64,000 nucleotides of DNA from Fen-1135 sp963705275. Its GTDB lineage: Bacteria; Desulfobacterota; Syntrophia; Syntrophales; UBA2185. Under the pieces are notes generated by a model. The model worked only from the letters and a program-made list of their open reading frames with translations, was not told where the DNA came from and did no database searches. Of this stretch, positions 42,965 through 52,170 are shown in pieces; the first letter of the stretch is position 1; each line of letters opens with the position of its first letter. The stretch is taken from contig OY970063.1 of NCBI GenBank assembly GCA_963705275.1, forward strand, positions 1,364,001 through 1,428,000. Reading direction: 5' to 3'. Both the position numbers and the translations under genes were made by a program.

Positions 42965-44257
42965 TTATCTGTAGAAATCCCAGGAATACCCTTCCCGGTC
43001 GTCGTATTTTTCGCCCTGCTGTTTTAGATAGCCCCAATAGGCAAGTTCGTCAATGTGAAGCTCCGCCTCCTTCAGTGCGTTAATAAGTTCGTTGGCGTCC
43101 GGTGGACAACCCTCCACTTTGATTGACTTTCTGATATGCGCATTTTCTTTGTTTGCCTTGATGATGCAATTGCCTATGAGAACGGTCTTATCATACCCCG
43201 GCCGCGCCTGCATTTTCTTGCCGTTGAGGATCTCAACCTTCGGAAGGGGCTGGCCCGTAAATGCCGACAGCACAAGGATATTGACCATATTAGCGAGCGG
43301 GGTGCATCCGGAGCAGAGAGTTTCATCGTACTTGGGCAAGGCAACACCTGTCACACCGAATTTCTCAAAGATGGAAGGGCCGGTGTTGTCTTTCGCCCAT
43401 CCCCAATCCCATTTGAGTGATTTGATATGATTTTCCGGGGCCTCACCTCTGATTACATAATCTTTGAGGTCGAGGGACTTGCCGTGACGTTTGGCATACT
43501 CGACGAAGTGAACGATATCCTGCGGGTCATAGCCTATGGTCTTTGCCGCAGCGATGTCTGCTCCAAGGACATCGCGGGACGCAATGATGATGCCTTTCCT
43601 GAATGCGTTTCCGAAATGAAGAGGACCTCGCTCTAAGGCATAGATACCATCCACGATGGTAAGCGCCGGCTTTACGCAATCAGCGATGAATGTGAAACAA
43701 TACTCTAGGCCGGGACTTGCATGATGGCAGATTTTCTTGGAGGAGGTTTTCAGGCAGCCTTTAAGGTTTTTCAATCCTAGGGATACTTTCGTCTGAGCGT
43801 GGGTTTTCAGAACAGGAAGGTTGATGAGAAAATCGGACTCCATGGCCTCTCTTGCAATATGGAGAGTGGGTCCCCCCTGGACTTTGAAATTCACGGATCG
43901 CGAGGCATTAAAATCAACGAGCTTGATGCCGTATTTCTTTACCAGTGAGGTGTATCCGAGACCTGCGAAGGCCGCCATGGTACCAATACCCTCGTGAATT
44001 TGAACCGATCCCTCACCGATGGATATTTCTCCGCATCCGTGATCCTTGAGCATGATGACCAGATCCTCCACGAGACGCGTCGTCGTGAACACGCCAAATG
44101 GCGCTATCTTGAACTGGTCATCCCATGTGATGAGATTTGGTTTAATCAGTACCCTGGTGTTTCTCTCCAGTTTCTCGAGGCCACGGCAAAGCTCGACTGC
44201 CTCTCTGAGAGAATCAGGGCTGCCGGTGTATTGAACCAACGATATGAGCGGTTTCAT
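42965..44257 (-). CDS. DUF362-family protein
   Basis: A 430-residue protein of the DUF362 family: VLIKPNLITWDDQF, a long central domain with DFLINLPVLKTHAQTKVSLGLKNLKG (family signature), VDGIYALERGP, and ADIAAAKTIGYDP. The C-terminal part has ETLCSGCTPLAN and VEGCPP; the usual pair of 4Fe-4S CxxCxxC motifs is absent, but several Cys (CSGC, C in IGNCI, GCPP) remain and could bind one cluster. Function of the family is not established. Preceded by GAAGGGCG. Confidence 0.75.
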   Translation of the reverse strand: MKPLISLVQYTGSPDSLREAVELCRGLEKLERNTRVLIKPNLITWDDQFKIAPFGVFTTTRLVEDLVIMLKDHGCGEISIGEGSVQIHEGIGTMAAFAGLGYTSLVKKYGIKLVDFNASRSVNFKVQGGPTLHIAREAMESDFLINLPVLKTHAQTKVSLGLKNLKGCLKTSSKKICHHASPGLEYCFTFIADCVKPALTIVDGIYALERGPLHFGNAFRKGIIIASRDVLGADIAAAKTIGYDPQDIVHFVEYAKRHGKSLDLKDYVIRGEAPENHIKSLKWDWGWAKDNTGPSIFEKFGVTGVALPKYDETLCSGCTPLANMVNILVLSAFTGQPLPKVEILNGKKMQARPGYDKTVLIGNCIIKANKENAHIRKSIKVEGCPPDANELINALKEAELHIDELAYWGYLKQQGEKYDDREGYSWDFYR

Positions 44258-44351
44258 GGCGAACGCCCTTCGACAAAAATAATATATTAATCTTAACGCC
44301 TAATAATGAACATATCTGCTGCGTCAATTTCAGGGGTCAGGTCACTTGTCG

Positions 44352-44849
44352 TTATGCTTTCATATACGAGTTGAACCACTCCATCGCATCTTCGTCTTTG
44401 ATTCCCAATTTCTTGCTGTGGTCGGGTTTGAATAATGCAAAGGTTCCTATGGATTTCGCACAGAGACCCCCTGCTTCGTTGAAGATCATTGCCTCTGCCA
44501 GGCATTCGCGATCACTCTTAACTTCGAGCACCTTCCCTGCAGCCTTCAATTCATTATCAATCGTGATGGGCTTCAGGAAGTCAACCGTCATGGACTTTGT
44601 CATGCCGAGGCATCTCATTTTGTGAACAACGGCCCGCCCCATGACTTCATCCAGGATAGTTGATATGATCCCACCATGGACTAGGTTTTTCCATCCGCAG
44701 AGATGAGGCGGCACTTTAACCCATGAAAAAATTGATTCTCCGTCAGTGAAAAATTCCAGCCGAAGTCCTGCCGGATTGACAGGGCTGCACCCAAAGCACA
44801 TACTGTCGGTCCTGTTCGGCAGATATTTGAGATTTTCTTTCCCATTCAT
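44352..44849 (-). CDS. PaaI-type hotdog thioesterase
   Basis: A 165-residue 4HBT-fold protein. The active-site segment is LVHGGIISTILDEVMGRAV, with the PaaI-type HGG and acidic residue. It has an N-terminal CFGCSPVNPAGL, typical of a subgroup with a Cys pair that may bind zinc. Likely cleaves acyl- or aryl-CoA esters. Alone on its strand between DUF362 and an MFS gene. Confidence 0.8.
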   Translation of the reverse strand: MNGKENLKYLPNRTDSMCFGCSPVNPAGLRLEFFTDGESIFSWVKVPPHLCGWKNLVHGGIISTILDEVMGRAVVHKMRCLGMTKSMTVDFLKPITIDNELKAAGKVLEVKSDRECLAEAMIFNEAGGLCAKSIGTFALFKPDHSKKLGIKDEDAMEWFNSYMKA

Positions 44850-45025
44850 AAATGTAACACTCCATTGGAATCATAGTTGGCTATACTCTTATCTGTGACT
44901 ACCTTTACCATATTTCAAAATATGATTCTGCGATTTTTTGAACATGCTGGCTTGACGTTGCTTTGCAAGAATGAAAAGCTCTTCAGGAAGGGATGGGCAG
45001 AGGATACCGTTTTCTGCCAGACGGC

Positions 45026-46279
45026 TTATCCTCTTGTGTCCACAGCTCTGGGCGTCAGCCCAAGCATGAGGAGGGCACAAACGATCAGGATTACGATGTT
45101 TGCCTGCCAGACGTATGTATACGATCCCGACCAATCGTATATCAGCCCTCCCATGAAAGGACCGAATCCACCGCACATGCCCATGAAAAAGGTTAGCCAG
45201 CCGTAGACGGAACCCAGTACATGCGTGCCGAAACGATCTGCAACGAGGATAGGCATCATGGGCCCCAGGGACCCGTAGCCGAAACCGTAGATGAGAGCAT
45301 AGAAATAGAGACGCTGGGCCGTGGTCGCCTTCAACAAGAGGATCATCCCCGCCGCCATGATGATCATGCCCAAGACGGCTGAATACTTGACATCCCTCAC
45401 CCTGCCACTGAACCAACCGAAGAAGAACTGGCCACAGAAACCGCCAAAGCCGAGTGCACCGAGGGAGGAAGCGGCAACGACATTCTCAATATTATTGTCC
45501 AGTGCGTATGCGACCTGATGGACGAAGACGGCCATAAGGGTCATTACCGCAAGGGAGAAGCTGGCCACAAGGATCCAGAAGTGAGAGTTTCCAAAAATGA
45601 CTTTAACGGAAAAATACGCCGGCTGCCTCTCCACATGAGCGGCTTCCAGCGCCTGAGCGGTTTTTCTATCGCCGTCAGGCAATAGTCCATGGCTCTCAGG
45701 ATCTGCGCGTCCCATAAATAGCTGGGAGACTGAGACTCCCATGAGGAGGAATATGATTCCGAGAAAGACAAATCCATAGTGCCAGTCGTAATTCTTCACG
45801 ATATAGCCCGCCAGAGGGGTCAGGGCGATAGTCCCGAAACTGACACCCATGGTGGATACTCCTATAGCTATGCCCCTTTTTCTTATGAACCACTTCGCCA
45901 CGGAAGAATTGACAACGAGCAACCCCATGCATGCAGTACCGGCGCCGCAGAGAACGCCATAGACAAGATAGAAATGGAGGGGCGCTCTGGCAAGACCTGT
46001 CAGGATATAGCTCAATGAGGCAACGATGGCCCCTGCTGTGATGATCCACCTTGGCGCCACTTTGTCGAGCATTCTACCCAAAAAAATAGCACAGAAGGAA
46101 TAGACCATCATGTTGATTGAAGCACCCAGGGATATGACGGACCGGGACCAGCCGTAATCAACGGACATGGGCTTTACAAAAACGCCAAAGGAGTAACGGG
46201 CGCCATAACTGATGCTTGAGATCAGAAACGCCCCCATGACCACGTACCAGCCCCAGAATATGCCTTTTTCCTCTTTCAT
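45026..46279 (-). CDS. MFS transporter, oxalate/formate antiporter or MCT-like
   Basis: A 417-residue protein with about 12 membrane helices. The start FWGWYVVMGAFLISSISYGARYSFGVFVKP and the following YGWSRSVISL resemble the monocarboxylate/OFA (oxalate-formate antiporter) branch of MFS. Between the two six-helix halves is a polar loop (PESHGLLPDGDRKTAQALEA). Probably imports or exports a carboxylate. No strong ribosome site is visible. Confidence 0.8.
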   Translation of the reverse strand: MKEEKGIFWGWYVVMGAFLISSISYGARYSFGVFVKPMSVDYGWSRSVISLGASINMMVYSFCAIFLGRMLDKVAPRWIITAGAIVASLSYILTGLARAPLHFYLVYGVLCGAGTACMGLLVVNSSVAKWFIRKRGIAIGVSTMGVSFGTIALTPLAGYIVKNYDWHYGFVFLGIIFLLMGVSVSQLFMGRADPESHGLLPDGDRKTAQALEAAHVERQPAYFSVKVIFGNSHFWILVASFSLAVMTLMAVFVHQVAYALDNNIENVVAASSLGALGFGGFCGQFFFGWFSGRVRDVKYSAVLGMIIMAAGMILLLKATTAQRLYFYALIYGFGYGSLGPMMPILVADRFGTHVLGSVYGWLTFFMGMCGGFGPFMGGLIYDWSGSYTYVWQANIVILIVCALLMLGLTPRAVDTRG

Positions 46280-46362
46280 GAGAAGGTTGTTTCTTTCTCA
46301 CGCGTTATGAATATCTTGTTCACCTTGCGCCTTCCGTAGGCGCCGTATCTTAATTCGAAATG

Positions 46363-46806
46363 CTACGGATTCAGGAGGTCAAATCCCGATGCCAGCTCCA
46401 GCAGACGGACACCGGTGCTGTCCAGAATTTCAAAGAGGATAACTTCCATCACATGCCATACCTTGACTCCCCGGCGAACACAGCCGGTTGCTGTTTCTGC
46501 CCTCCTGCCGCAGGCCATATGCATGTGCAGGACCGGTTTGCCCTCATCGTTGGGAAATACCGTTCCCACACCCGCCACTTCATGGACGTTTTGCAAGATG
46601 TGCGTCATAGGCTCTATGGGCAGTGTTCTACCCCCTCTGGGACCGACGACAAGTGTGCTTCCTTCGTCAGCGCAACCGAGTGCAATTATGCTGGCAGCGC
46701 CTATGGACTGTTGCACGGCGAAATTTTCAATAACTTCATGAACTATGTCTCCATCTTCGAGCCTGATAACAAACATGCGGCCTTGCCTCGCCTGAGAGTA
46801 TTTCAT
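46363..46806 (-). CDS. DUF296 (PPC-domain) protein
   Basis: A 147-residue PPC/DUF296 domain: FVIRLEDGDIVHEVIENFA, SIIALGCADEGSTLV, EVAGVGTVFPNDEGKPVLHMHMACGRR, and a C-terminal VWHVMEVILFEI. The HMHMACG segment supplies the conserved His of the family, which forms trimers; in plants the domain is fused to AT-hooks, and bacterial single-domain members have no settled function. AGGAGA ribosome site at nine bases. Confidence 0.85.
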   Translation of the reverse strand: MKYSQARQGRMFVIRLEDGDIVHEVIENFAVQQSIGAASIIALGCADEGSTLVVGPRGGRTLPIEPMTHILQNVHEVAGVGTVFPNDEGKPVLHMHMACGRRAETATGCVRRGVKVWHVMEVILFEILDSTGVRLLELASGFDLLNP

Positions 46807-47069
46807 AGATGATACATCTCCTAGCTCTTCTCTCTTTTACGATTAACAAAACTATTCCTGACGTTCTTCATACGGCATTTGATTTTTTCGGGGGAAGAAT
46901 AAGGAAAATGACCGTGCATGTCAAAGAATTTGTCATAACAACCTGCAACTGATGGTATTTATGACTGACTGAAATGTATAGACGAAGATTGTGGGAGGGA
47001 TGCAGTCCGGAGATCCACTATGGCCTTGAATTCGAAATAACGGACAGCGGAAATCAAACCCTGGAGACA

Positions 47070-47115
47070 AAAAAAGGGTGGATGGTAAAAGGAGGGAAGA
47101 GGGAACCATCCACCC
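47070..47115 (-). terminator. terminator-like hairpin H1
   Basis: GGGTGGATGGT (47076-47086) pairs with ACCATCCACCC (47105-47115) over an 18-base purine-rich loop; on the minus strand seven T follow directly. This is a convincing rho-independent terminator form for a minus-strand transcript, possibly that of the small frame at 47243. Confidence 0.65.
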
Positions 47116-47150
47116 GTTCGCTATATATACTGAAAGGGATCAAGAATGCT

Positions 47151-47220
47151 GACCCCCTCTCAGAATCTCTGGGAAGGGGGTCGATGGATGGCAAAGGAGG
47201 GAAGGGAAACCATCCATCGA
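47151..47220. repeat. hairpins H2 and H3
   Basis: H2 pairs GACCCCCT (47151-47158) with AGGGGGTC (47175-47182). H3 pairs TCGATGGATGG (47181-47191) with CCATCCATCGA (47210-47220) over an 18-base loop. H3 and H1 share stem core GGATGG/CCATCC and nearly the same loop (AAAGGAGGGAAG), so they are diverged copies of one element. Confidence 0.7.
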
Positions 47221-47242
47221 TCTCAAAAAAATACATGCAGAG

Positions 47243-47470
47243 CTAAGTCTCGTCAGTAAAAAAGTCAGGAAGAAAAAATGCTACGCTTGGGTCGTCGAAC
47301 TTCAATTCGCTTTCTTTTTTTCTCTGGGTTTGTTCTTTCGCTGCCATGTTTTCTATACTGCCGCTTTTTTCTTCGGATATGAAAAACTCATATACGAACC
47401 CAAATTCTGAATGTGACAGCGTGTCTTCCTGATCCGAGCTCCGTGAGCTCTGTTTCTCCTCCTTTTCCAT
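47243..47470 (-). CDS. possible small hypothetical protein
   Basis: A 75-codon frame that is highly charged and Ser/Glu-rich at the N-terminus (MEKEEKQSSRSSDQEDTLS) with Phe-rich stretches later (FGFVYEFFISEE, AFFLPDFF). No ribosome site precedes the ATG and no family is recognised. Support comes only from the terminator-like hairpins that follow on the same strand. It could equally be part of a non-coding transcript. Confidence 0.25.
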   Translation of the reverse strand: MEKEEKQSSRSSDQEDTLSHSEFGFVYEFFISEEKSGSIENMAAKEQTQRKKESELKFDDPSVAFFLPDFFTDET

Positions 47471-48037
47471 TAACCGCTTTATTCATATACCGCTATGAGT
47501 CCAGCGAGACCCCTGAGCAATGCCTTTCATGAATTGTTTCATCAGATTAAAATCCCAAAGGTATCTTCCTGCCTACCGAGGTCTCGTTAAACTATGGTTC
47601 AGCAAGATAGATGCCAAGCTTGAAATTGATGGGAGAAGAAATTTACGCTATACACCATTTTCCTTTTAATATAAGTACTTATGAAGTTTTCGAACGTTGT
47701 TATTGCCATTGATGGGATACTAAGAAGATAAGTTCCAATCCTAGGTGACAGACAAATAGTGCGAATTTTGCACAGAAAGAACTCTGAAAAAACGGCAAAT
47801 CTCGAAACGGCTCACTTCTTACCGTCCGTGCATAAATAGCACGTAATGTGCGAGAATAGCACAAAGATAGAAGTCTCTTTTCGAAGGAATAAAAAAAATC
47901 ATACTGATATTGAAAAGTGCATCGATTGACAGGCCACAAACATACATCTTTAGAACCTGGCTTTCTTCAAATATCTGACTTCCCCGCTTTCGATATCTGC
48001 TGGAAATCACAAAATACCAGCAGTTTGTCATAGCCAA

Positions 48038-48062
48038 ATTAGCATGGATGAAATATGCTAAT
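48038..48062. promoter_or_regulatory. inverted repeat upstream of cydA, candidate operator
   Basis: ATTAGCAT-N9-ATGCTAAT, a perfect eight-base dyad of 25 bases, about 170 bases before cydA. It does not match FNR or Rex consensus that I know. Confidence 0.35.
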
Positions 48063-48228
48063 AGGAGAATGTTGGATTCCTGCCTCCGCGGGAATAATGG
48101 AGGTCTCGGATTCCTACCAGACGCGAAGCACGAAAGGGATATTATCGCCCTCAGCCCTTTTTGTGAGAATGAAATTTACGCCAGCGTTGTCAATAGAAAC
48201 CTGAAATATTTATAAGAGGACTTGTCCC

Positions 48229-49614
48229 ATGGATGGTTTCCCGGATACCGTCATGCTCTCACGAATGCAATTCGCACTCACTGCCATGTTCCACATCCTC
48301 TGGCCCGTGGCGACTATCGGGATAAGCCTCTTTCTCGTATTTCTCGAGACCCGTTGGATGCAGACAGGCAAACGGGATTATTACCGGCATGCACGTTTCT
48401 GGAGTCGCCTCTTCTTTCTCAACGTCGCCATTGGTGTGGCAACGGGAATTCCCATGGAATTCCAGTTCGGGACCAACTGGAGCGCCTTCTCCCGTGCGGG
48501 TGGCGATTTCTTCGGTCACATGCTCGGCTTCGAAGCCACCATGGCGTTTATGCTGGAAGCGAGTTTTATCGGCATAATGATTTTCGGATGGAACAGGGTC
48601 TCAGCTCCTGTACATCTTTTTGCCACGTCGATGGTAGCCTTCGGCGCATCGCTCTCTGCCTTCTGGATCATGGTCGCCAATTCGTGGATGCAGACGCCCA
48701 CCGGTGGCTTCTTTGAGAACGGGAAGTTCGTCGTCACCAGTCATATGGAGGCCATCTTCAACCCGGATATGGTCTGGAGCGTTCCGCACATGTGGGTGGC
48801 CGCTCTCGAGATTTCCGTGTTTGTCGTAGGCGGACTGAGCGCGTGGTACATCTATAAGAACCGGCATGCCGATTTCTTCGCCGCCTCGTTCAAGTGGGCG
48901 GTTGTTGCAGCAATTGTAATAACGCCGCTGCAAATATGGCTTGGCGACGGTGCAGGGCGGGGGGCATATGATTACGATCCGGCAAAGCTCGCCGCTTTCG
49001 AGGCCCACTGGAAAACCAACTCTGGGGGGCAGGGGGCACCTTTCATCATCCTCGCCTGGCCGGATCCGGAGATGCAGGATAACCGCTGGTCCATAGAGAT
49101 CCCTAATGTCCTCAGTATCCTGACAACGCACAGCCTCACAGGTCAGATCAAGGGCCTGCGAGATTTTCCGCGCGAGGACCAACCGCCTGTTGCAGTATCG
49201 TTTTACGCTTTCCGCATCATGGCGGGCATAGGCATGGCGCTCTTGCTTCTTATGCTGTGGACAGTCGTGGTGTGGAAAAAGGAGGGCCTCGACGTCCGGA
49301 GTCTCTCTTCGCGGAAATGGCTCCTCCGCTCCTGGATTGCGGCATTGCCGCTTTCCTACATCGCCATGGAGACAGGCTGGGTGACACGGGAGATGGGACG
49401 ACAGCCCTGGGTGATTCACGGGATGTTAAGGACGAAAGAATCGGTGTCCGCTGTACCAGCCGGCACGGTGGCTGCGTCTCTCGTTGCCTTTGCCCTTGTC
49501 TATGCCTTTCTCGCAATCATATTTTTCATTTTTGCCCGACGCATAATGCTCAGGGGGCCCGACACGCCACGGGCAGAAGAGACCGCAGCCACGGAAGCAG
49601 GCGGAAAGGTATGA
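48229..49614 (+). CDS. cydA: cytochrome bd-type quinol oxidase subunit I
   Basis: A 461-residue CydA. Heme ligand and signature residues are in SRMQFALTAMFHILW and GRQPWVIHG; the GFEATMAFMLEASFIG segment gives the Glu residues of the proton path. The Q-loop is short, as in CIO/CioA-type oxidases. The chain has about nine membrane helices and a charged C-terminus. It reduces O2 with quinol and protects an anaerobic metabolism. AGAGGA ribosome site at eight bases; cydB follows after three bases. Confidence 0.95.
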   Translation: MDGFPDTVMLSRMQFALTAMFHILWPVATIGISLFLVFLETRWMQTGKRDYYRHARFWSRLFFLNVAIGVATGIPMEFQFGTNWSAFSRAGGDFFGHMLGFEATMAFMLEASFIGIMIFGWNRVSAPVHLFATSMVAFGASLSAFWIMVANSWMQTPTGGFFENGKFVVTSHMEAIFNPDMVWSVPHMWVAALEISVFVVGGLSAWYIYKNRHADFFAASFKWAVVAAIVITPLQIWLGDGAGRGAYDYDPAKLAAFEAHWKTNSGGQGAPFIILAWPDPEMQDNRWSIEIPNVLSILTTHSLTGQIKGLRDFPREDQPPVAVSFYAFRIMAGIGMALLLLMLWTVVVWKKEGLDVRSLSSRKWLLRSWIAALPLSYIAMETGWVTREMGRQPWVIHGMLRTKESVSAVPAGTVAASLVAFALVYAFLAIIFFIFARRIMLRGPDTPRAEETAATEAGGKV

Positions 49615-49617
49615 AAG

Positions 49618-50631
49618 ATGGAATGGCTTAACGCCCATGTGGAAGAGATATGGTTTTTGATCATCGGTTTCTTTGTGCTCTATTACTCCATTGCCGATGG
49701 TTATGACCTGGGAGTGGGAATGATTGCCCTTTCTACGCCTGATGAAGGCAAGCGCGGCACAATGATGGCGAGTCTTCAGAGCGTATGGCAGACGAATCAG
49801 ACATGGCTCGTCCTTCTGGGTGGAATGCTCTTCGGTGCGTTTCCGCTCTTCTACAGCGTCGCCCTCTCCGCTTTCTACGTGCCTATCGTCATAATGCTTT
49901 TCGGACTGATCTTCCGGGGGATGGCGCTCGAATTGCGTGACCAGTCACCAATGCCCCGCCTCTGGAGCCTGTCCTTCGGCCTCGGAAGCCTTGTTACGGC
50001 TCTCGCCCAGGGCTTTACGTTGGGAGGGATCTTCTACGGAATGCCCATGGAGGGACATACCTTTACCGGGACCATGTGGAGCTGGTTCCACCCTTACTCC
50101 GCAGTATTCGCGCTCGGGGTTCTTTCCGGCTATACAATGCTGGGGGCGAACTATCTCGTCCTGAAGACAACCGGCGAGGTCCGGGAACTGGGCATCCGCT
50201 ACTCCTTCCTTGCAGCAGCGGCCACTGCGATAATCTCCATCGTGATTTACGCATGGACGATTGCACGGCATCCCTTCATGGCACAGAAGTGGCAGGCCAT
50301 GCCGAGTCTCTTTTACGTCGCAGTGTTTCCGGTTATCGCCGCCTTCTGCTTTGTAATGTGTCTCTGGAATATTCGCCGGCGGTCGGATATTGCCCCCTTC
50401 TTCTGGAATGCAGCTTTTATATTCTGCGCCTTCATCGGCATCTCGGTAGGCTTCTACCCCTACATCATACCCAACATGGTTACTATTAAGAGCGCCGCCG
50501 TTTCTTCAAGCAAGACCCTTATCTTCATGCTTGCCGTCATGGTAATCCTTCTTCCAGTAATTCTCACCTACATCTCCTACAAACATTGGGTCTTTCGTGG
50601 AAAAGTCGGAAATGGCGACTACGGTGACTAG
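49618..50631 (+). CDS. cydB: cytochrome bd-type quinol oxidase subunit II
   Basis: A 337-residue CydB with the typical N-terminal WFLIIGFFVLYYSIADGYDLGVGM, then VWQTNQTWLVLLGGMLFGAFP, and about eight membrane helices. It pairs with CydA at 48229. No cydX- or cydCD-like gene is adjacent. Confidence 0.95.
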   Translation: MEWLNAHVEEIWFLIIGFFVLYYSIADGYDLGVGMIALSTPDEGKRGTMMASLQSVWQTNQTWLVLLGGMLFGAFPLFYSVALSAFYVPIVIMLFGLIFRGMALELRDQSPMPRLWSLSFGLGSLVTALAQGFTLGGIFYGMPMEGHTFTGTMWSWFHPYSAVFALGVLSGYTMLGANYLVLKTTGEVRELGIRYSFLAAAATAIISIVIYAWTIARHPFMAQKWQAMPSLFYVAVFPVIAAFCFVMCLWNIRRRSDIAPFFWNAAFIFCAFIGISVGFYPYIIPNMVTIKSAAVSSSKTLIFMLAVMVILLPVILTYISYKHWVFRGKVGNGDYGD

Positions 50632-50788
50632 AGGCCCGCATATCAAGACCGTCTGCCCCACCTGCTCATCTATTCCCTGACCCTCAACTACGGCATTTCG
50701 GCCCACAAGATAAGGCATCCAGTGATGGAATAAAAAAATTATTCCTTTAAAATGAGGTTATTGACATGAGCAACCGTGAGGGAAATCT

Positions 50789-52150
50789 ATGAAAGAATAC
50801 GATGTAATTGTAATAGGCGCAGGAACGGGACTGAGCATCGCATTCAAGGCACAGGCCAGCAAACTGAAAGTCGCCCTCATCGACAAGGGAAATGTGGGAG
50901 GGACATGCGTTAATGTAGGTTGTGTCCCCTCCAAGATACTTATCTATCATGCGGACAGGATCGCCGACATAGAAGAGGCAAGAAAACTGGGAATCGAAGC
51001 GAAAGTTAAGCGGATACATTTTCGTGCCATCATGGATCGTATGAAGGCAACCATAGGCGAGAGCCGGACGTGGATGGAAAATGAGATCGCAAAATCCAAG
51101 GGATTGGATTTCTACAATGAGGAAGCACGGTTTGTCGATGCCCACACGCTGAAAGTCGGGAAAGAAACTATGAAAGGCCGGAAGATATTCATTGCCTCCG
51201 GAGCCCGAGCCCTCATACCGCCCATCAAAGGCCTGAATAAGATCGCTTATCTGACCAATGAAAATCTGCTTGCTCTCCGGGAACAGCCGGAAAGCATTAT
51301 CATCATCGGCGGCGGCTATATTGGAGTCGAATACGCCCACTTCTTTGCGGCCCTGGGAACCAAGGTAACTGTGGTCCAGAGACAAAGCAGGCTCCTCGCC
51401 AATGAAGAACCGGAGATAGCGGACCATCTTAAGGACGAGCTCTCAAAACGCATGGAAATTCTGACCAACTGGGAAACCGTGGAAGTCTGGGAGAAGAAAG
51501 GCCTCTATACGGTGATCCTGAAAAATCTTGAAACCGGCTATGACAAGGCAGTCAGCGGCGCCAAGGTACTAGTCGCCGCGGGGCGTGTATCCAACGCGGA
51601 TCTGCTGGACGTCCATAAGACTGGGGTGGAGACGAATGAAGCCAATTATATCAAGGTGGACGATACGCTGCTGACAAGCAAGAAAAATATCTGGGCTATA
51701 GGTGACGCTATTGGACGCCAGATGTTCACACACGCAGGCGAAATGATGCAGCGCGTGGCCTGGCGCAACGCCACAAGCCGCAAGAAGATACCGTTCGATT
51801 TTAGCCTCGTTCCCCATGCCGTCTTTACACGCCCGCAGATCGCCTCTCTGGGCCTCACGGAAGAGCAGGCGGCGAAGAACCACGAGATTCTTGTCGGCCG
51901 TGCAAACTACTCAGATGTGGTGATGGGGGATGCAATGATGGAAAGCGAAAGCTTCGCCAAGGCAATTGTGGAAAAGAAGACGGAAAAAATTCTCGGCTTT
52001 CACATCATCGGGCCTGAAGCAGCCATTCTCATCCAGGAGGTCGTGAATGCCGTGGCCAGCGGGGGAGACGCAAAAACAATAACGGACAATATGCATATCT
52101 TTCCGGCGCTCTCCGAAATCATCCCTGAAACATTGAACAACCTGGAATAA
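50789..52150 (+). CDS. MerA/Lpd-like FAD disulfide reductase-family protein
   Basis: A 453-residue class I pyridine nucleotide-disulfide oxidoreductase. FAD site IVIGAGTGLSIAF, redox-active disulfide GGTCVNVGCVPSK (residues about 40-52), NAD(P) site IIIIGGGYIGVEYA, and GDAIGRQMFTHA. At the C-terminal interface the catalytic HxHP of lipoamide dehydrogenase is HIFPALSE, so the base His is Phe. This argues against classical lipoamide or glutathione reductase activity and is closer to MerA- or transhydrogenase-like members. It is followed after 20 bases by two UGA-containing secreted redox proteins. Confidence 0.85.
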   Translation: MKEYDVIVIGAGTGLSIAFKAQASKLKVALIDKGNVGGTCVNVGCVPSKILIYHADRIADIEEARKLGIEAKVKRIHFRAIMDRMKATIGESRTWMENEIAKSKGLDFYNEEARFVDAHTLKVGKETMKGRKIFIASGARALIPPIKGLNKIAYLTNENLLALREQPESIIIIGGGYIGVEYAHFFAALGTKVTVVQRQSRLLANEEPEIADHLKDELSKRMEILTNWETVEVWEKKGLYTVILKNLETGYDKAVSGAKVLVAAGRVSNADLLDVHKTGVETNEANYIKVDDTLLTSKKNIWAIGDAIGRQMFTHAGEMMQRVAWRNATSRKKIPFDFSLVPHAVFTRPQIASLGLTEEQAAKNHEILVGRANYSDVVMGDAMMESESFAKAIVEKKTEKILGFHIIGPEAAILIQEVVNAVASGGDAKTITDNMHIFPALSEIIPETLNNLE

Positions 52151-52170
52151 AAATACGGAGGAGACCTTTC

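Larger units (their letters stand above)
46807..48228. other. long mostly non-coding region before cydAB
   Basis: About 1.4 kb. It contains the hairpin group at 47070-47220, a questionable small gene (47243-47470, minus), GTGC/GCAC-rich words around 47759-47862 including two TAGCAC copies, an inverted repeat at 48038-48062, and a degenerate ATTCCTGCCTCCGCGGGAAT palindrome near 48075 resembling short intergenic repeats of proteobacteria. I see no tRNA, IS or recognisable protein. Confidence 0.5.

Noticed and set aside
47759..47862. GTGC/GCAC words and two TAGCAC copies before cydA
   Set aside because: Irregular spacing and short words; too likely by chance to call an operator array.
48069..48215. 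48-codon frame just before cydA with AGGAG in front
   Set aside because: The AGGAG is only one base from the ATG, and the frame runs through a palindromic intergenic repeat; not a credible gene.
49250..50489. Several 60-140 codon frames opposite or shifted within cydA and cydB
   Set aside because: Shadows of high-GC coding sequence; the real genes are unambiguous.
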